From: Euzebya sp051004735
GTDB lineage: Bacteria; Actinomycetota; Nitriliruptoria; Euzebyales; Euzebyaceae
Reading direction: 5' to 3'
Length of the DNA stretch: 64,000 nucleotides
Assembly: GCA_051004735.1 (NCBI GenBank)
Contig: JBPCKA010000103.1
Location: 1 to 64,000 of the forward strand
Positions 60,895-64,000 of the stretch are shown here, one piece after another. A program made the position numbers and the translations under genes. The notes below the pieces were generated by a model that did no database searches, was not told the DNA's origin, and worked only from the letters and a program-made list of their open reading frames with translations. How positions within the stretch are numbered: position 1 is the first letter of the stretch; each line of letters starts with the position of its first letter.

Positions 60895-62697
60895 ATGAGC
60901 AGCGAGGTTGATCCCGGCATCCCCGGCGTCGAGGGAGCCGTCGAGGTAGGCCGCGGAGGGTTCGCCATCGTCTACAAAGGCGTGCAGGCGGAGTTTCGAC
61001 GAACGGTTGCCGCAAAAGTCCTGACCGTTGAATTGGATCAGCGGTCCAAGCTTCGTTTCGAACGCGAATGCCAGGCGTTGGGGTCCCTGTCAGATCACCC
61101 GGGCATCGTGACCGTGTACAGCGCCGGCTACACCGCCACAGGCCGGCCCTACCTGTTGATGCCGTTCCTGTCGGGCGGAAGTTATGATGACGAGTTGACC
61201 CAGCGCGGGGCGCTGCCGTGGCGGGAGGTCACCGACCTGGGTATCAGGATGGCCGATGCCCTGGCCGCCGCACACGGTGAGGGGATCCTGCATCGGGACC
61301 TGAAACCCGCCAACATCCTGCGCTCGCGCCACGGGATCCCGGTGATGGCCGACTTCGGGATCGCCCGTGTGGCGGGCTCCCGCAACACCTCCACCGACGC
61401 GGGGACGCTCACAGGCAGCATGCACTACATGGCCCCGGAACTGATCGACGGGCAGGATCCCTCCGTTGCCACCGACATCTACGCGCTGGGGATGACCCTG
61501 TACACGCTGATGGCCGGTCGGCCAGCCTTCGAATCCGATTCTGACCACAGCATCGTGCCGACCATCCACCGGATCCTGACCAAGCCTGCACAACCCCTGC
61601 TCGGCGTACCTGAAGCGGTCAACGCGATCGTTGCCAAGGCGATGGCCAAGCAGCCCGGCGAGCGCTACGGCAGCCCCCTGATGCTGGGACGGGCACTGCA
61701 ACATGCCCAGGCGGTATGTGGCGAGGCCGTCACCCCCCTGGCCGGGGTCACCTCTATACCGGACCGCAACGGCCCGGACGACCAGGGTCCCGCAGAGCCG
61801 CCGTCGTCACCCGCAACCGGCCAAACACTTCTCACCACCGCGTTTCCGGCCACTCCCCCACTGCCGGTGGACCAGGCTCCGGTCCCCTCACCAGACGGAC
61901 CGGGAGCCGCTCCGCAGCCACAGCCGGGACGACGGGCAGCCCTGCTTGCCGTTGCCGTGGTCCTGATCCTGATCACCGTGGCCGTGGTTGGGGTGTTGAT
62001 CTGGAGTGGCGGGGGGCCGGGGTATGACCTGGCGAACGCACGACCTGAACTGCTGGACGGGGTGGTCCTGGACGACACGATCAGCGGAGATCTGGGCGAC
62101 ACCCCAGTGGACGGCGACGTGGCCGTGGGCACAGCCCAGGCCTATACCGTGCAGGGCGTCGCCGGTGACTTCATCCGCGTGCGCGGCATCGCCCAGTCGG
62201 CCGACCTGGATCCGGAGCTACGCCTGCTGGCGCCCGATGGCGATGAACTGCTGTCCGACGATGACGGGGGGGAAGGGGAGTTTGGCCACGACTCGCAACT
62301 TGACTGGATCTTTGAGGAGGATGGGACCTACGCCGTGGTCATCAATGCGTTCTCGGCCGACGGATCAGGGCCCTACCGTTTGAGCATGCAGACCATGACC
62401 CCCCAGGCGGTGGACGGCGTCGTGTCCGACGACATCGAGCCCCATGGGGCTGCGGTCTACTCCGTTGACGCCATGGCGGACCAGCCACTGTCGGTTGATC
62501 TGCGCTCCGAGGACTTTGACGCGTTGCTGACGGTGCTGTCGCCAACCGGGGAGGTGCTCACCGATGATGACGGTGGTGGGGGAACAGACTCCCGCATCGC
62601 AACCGACAGTGCGCTGGCCGGGCGCTACCTGCTGATCGTGGGCGCGACCTCCCAGGACGCGTCCGGGTCATTCACTCTTGAGGTCTTCGGCGGGTGA
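60895..62697 (+). CDS. Transmembrane Ser/Thr protein kinase with PPC domains
   Basis: A 600-aa PknB-type kinase. Residues 15-280: V-G-R-G-G-F-A-I-V-Y, V-A-A-K-V-L, H-R-D-L-K-P-A-N-I, D-F-G-I-A, M-A-P-E-L. A Pro/Thr linker leads to one TM helix (about residues 346-366). Outside are two beta-sandwich repeats of the bacterial pre-peptidase C-terminal type (L-R-L-L-A-P-D-G-D-E-L-L-S-D-D-D-G-G and L-T-V-L-S-P-T-G-E-V-L-T-D-D-D-G-G). These replace the PASTA domains of PknB, so the sensed ligand probably differs. Starts ATG 60895. Confidence 0.9.
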   Translation: MSSEVDPGIPGVEGAVEVGRGGFAIVYKGVQAEFRRTVAAKVLTVELDQRSKLRFERECQALGSLSDHPGIVTVYSAGYTATGRPYLLMPFLSGGSYDDELTQRGALPWREVTDLGIRMADALAAAHGEGILHRDLKPANILRSRHGIPVMADFGIARVAGSRNTSTDAGTLTGSMHYMAPELIDGQDPSVATDIYALGMTLYTLMAGRPAFESDSDHSIVPTIHRILTKPAQPLLGVPEAVNAIVAKAMAKQPGERYGSPLMLGRALQHAQAVCGEAVTPLAGVTSIPDRNGPDDQGPAEPPSSPATGQTLLTTAFPATPPLPVDQAPVPSPDGPGAAPQPQPGRRAALLAVAVVLILITVAVVGVLIWSGGGPGYDLANARPELLDGVVLDDTISGDLGDTPVDGDVAVGTAQAYTVQGVAGDFIRVRGIAQSADLDPELRLLAPDGDELLSDDDGGEGEFGHDSQLDWIFEEDGTYAVVINAFSADGSGPYRLSMQTMTPQAVDGVVSDDIEPHGAAVYSVDAMADQPLSVDLRSEDFDALLTVLSPTGEVLTDDDGGGGTDSRIATDSALAGRYLLIVGATSQDASGSFTLEVFGG

Positions 62698-62924
62698 CCT
62701 GGCCCAACCCCGACCCTCGTCCTCGCGGCGGTGCTGGTCTCAGGGCGCTACGCCCAGATCATCGGTGCGCTGGTCCGACGCAGCGGCCTGTGACCCACGG
62801 GGATGTCTAGTCCATCGGGATGATCTTTCGATCCAGTCCTTTACGTGTCCCTCCAATCTGCTGACATCTCCCATAGGTGAGGTGCGCGAACCGGCTCCTC
62901 TCATCAACCGGACGGGAAGGGACC

Positions 62925-63833
62925 ATGAGCCTCGATCTGACGATCGTCGTACCTGGCCTGCCCCAGGGCGGCGGCGGACCGCTTCCTGGAGCGCCGACCC
63001 CCGTGCCGACCACGTCCCCGGACCCTGTCGCCATCCCGACCATGCCGACACCCACGGTCACCCTGACGACCATCCCCTCCGGCGACATCACGATGGGCGT
63101 GGGTCCGGGTGCAGTGTCCAACCTTGGGATCGACCTGACCCCCATCTACACCCTGACATCGACCGTGGCCACGCTCCTGGATTGCACGAACCTGCTGGGA
63201 ACCCTAAGTCTGGGCGCCACCGACGCGCTGCAGATCACCCCGATCTGCACCGCGCTGACGACGACACCCGTTCCCGTCCCAACGGTGGCCGGAGACGTCC
63301 TGAGCGGCCTGGACCTGACCACCCTGATCGATGACCTGCTGGGGCTCGCAGACGGGACAGGCGGAGCGTTCACCAACCCCTCCTACCTGGGGATCGGCGC
63401 CGCCGACACTGCCGGCATCGCTGCAGCGGTGGCCGCGACGCAGGATCCGACCACCGTCGACATCCTGACGGCCACGCCGCCCGCCACGCTGTCGCAGGCC
63501 TTGATCGACGCCATCACCGACCTGGCCGGGCTGGCCGGCACCGAGAAGGTCAGCACCTTCGTCGGGACGGCCGACGCGCTGGCGGCGCTCACGACCGGAA
63601 CGCTGGGCACGGTGGCCAACCTGATCGGCGGGCTGACGGCACCTGGGCAGGCCACGGTCCTGGACGCCCTGTTCGCGCTGGGTCTGCAGACGCCGACGCT
63701 GCCGAACCTGTCGAACCTGACCGGGCTGTACACCGCCGCCGCTGCCTTAGAATCGTCTGCTGCCACACTGCTGCCTCGGCTCGGCGACTCGGCCGAGGTC
63801 ATTCAGCTCCGGACAGCAGGGAACCCAGGCTAA
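62925..63833 (+). CDS. Hypothetical protein, low complexity
   Basis: A 302-aa protein from ATG 62925 with GGAAGGG upstream. Rich in Ala, Leu, Thr, Gly and Pro; residues about 10-60 are Pro/Thr-rich. The middle and end are hydrophobic helices separated by T-G-T and L-P-N-L-S-N-L-T motifs, with only two Cys (D-C-T-N-L and P-I-C-T-A). No signal peptide by eye and no family recognised. The stop codon is in the loop of the following hairpin. Confidence 0.65.
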   Translation: MSLDLTIVVPGLPQGGGGPLPGAPTPVPTTSPDPVAIPTMPTPTVTLTTIPSGDITMGVGPGAVSNLGIDLTPIYTLTSTVATLLDCTNLLGTLSLGATDALQITPICTALTTTPVPVPTVAGDVLSGLDLTTLIDDLLGLADGTGGAFTNPSYLGIGAADTAGIAAAVAATQDPTTVDILTATPPATLSQALIDAITDLAGLAGTEKVSTFVGTADALAALTTGTLGTVANLIGGLTAPGQATVLDALFALGLQTPTLPNLSNLTGLYTAAAALESSAATLLPRLGDSAEVIQLRTAGNPG

Positions 63834-63843
63834 GCCTGGGTTC
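63821..63843 (+). terminator. Terminator-like hairpin enclosing the stop codon
   Basis: GAACCCAGGC (63821-63830) pairs perfectly with GCCTGGGTTC (63834-63843); the 3-base loop is the TAA stop. Ten paired bases with no real T-tract. It separates the hypothetical gene from the convergent tRNA. Confidence 0.65.
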
Positions 63844-63848
63844 TGCAA

Positions 63849-63924
<76 letters not shown>

Positions 63925-64000
63925 AGGGTCCACTGAGTCTGCCTCAATGGGTCAGGACCCGCAACCTCGCTCCCTACCTGGAGTACGGCGGTTCAGCGGC

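Overview
The window is high-G+C actinobacterial DNA: GTG and TTG starts are frequent, genes are packed with 1-4 base overlaps, and the families are PaaX, PadR, MmpL-type RND, F420/LLM-type oxidoreductase, DUF5947/DUF6084 and cell-wall-binding repeat 2 (CWB2). CWB2-anchored proteins beside an actinobacterial-type hydrogenase would fit Nitriliruptoria (Euzebya relatives) or Acidimicrobiia; this placement is inference. I see no transposase, integrase, phage gene or CRISPR array. The only RNA gene is tRNA-Gly(GCC) at the right edge.

Layout. 0-15 kb holds mixed chromosomal genes: the end of a fasciclin protein, a secreted CWB2 protein, a RecQ helicase with a phosphoribosyltransferase-like tail, an aldo/keto reductase, a small-molecule kinase, a fatty acyl-CoA ligase plus thiolase pair, an LLM oxidoreductase, an RND transporter lacking its first membrane helix with its TetR regulator, a lipoprotein and two overlapping PadR regulators.

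14.4-25.7 kb is a [NiFe]-hydrogenase locus of the group 1h (high-affinity, actinobacterial) type. It runs: divergent DUF6390 gene, small subunit, large subunit, NifU/Rieske-like Fe-S protein, DUF5947, DUF6084, a 504-aa unknown, endopeptidase, a 37-aa membrane peptide (DUF6893-like), a cytoplasmic YceI protein, an 86-aa membrane-anchored protein, HypA and HypC. Facing it are a second hypC and one open reading frame that is a collapsed chimera of HypD, the start of HypE and the end of HypF, with internal frame disruptions. The maturation locus is therefore broken here or mis-assembled. HypB is absent.

26-27.5 kb carries a DEAD-box helicase whose Walker A lysine is replaced by glutamine.

27.7-57.6 kb is a catabolic island built around anthranilate (2-aminobenzoate). 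It contains a 2-aminobenzoate-CoA ligase; a ten-gene leftward operon (isatin-hydrolase-like enzyme, two-subunit ThDP decarboxylase, bicupin, peroxiredoxin, class V PLP enzyme and a complete branched-chain-type ABC importer); a second complete importer running rightward; the bifunctional 2-aminobenzoyl-CoA monooxygenase/reductase with an acyl-CoA dehydrogenase; an OYE-family reductase with an added fibronectin III domain; SDR, enoyl-CoA hydratase, RidA and alpha/beta hydrolase genes; a second CoA ligase with a thioesterase; two PaaX regulators; and two QueG-like Fe-S proteins. Read together they suggest isatin to isatinate to 2-aminobenzaldehyde to anthranilate to 2-aminobenzoyl-CoA, then dearomatisation and beta-oxidation-like steps. 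The order is inference; no aldehyde dehydrogenase is present in the window.

57.7-64 kb holds a secreted DUF6351 esterase-like protein with CWB2 repeats, a transmembrane Ser/Thr kinase with PPC sensor domains, a low-complexity hypothetical protein and tRNA-Gly.
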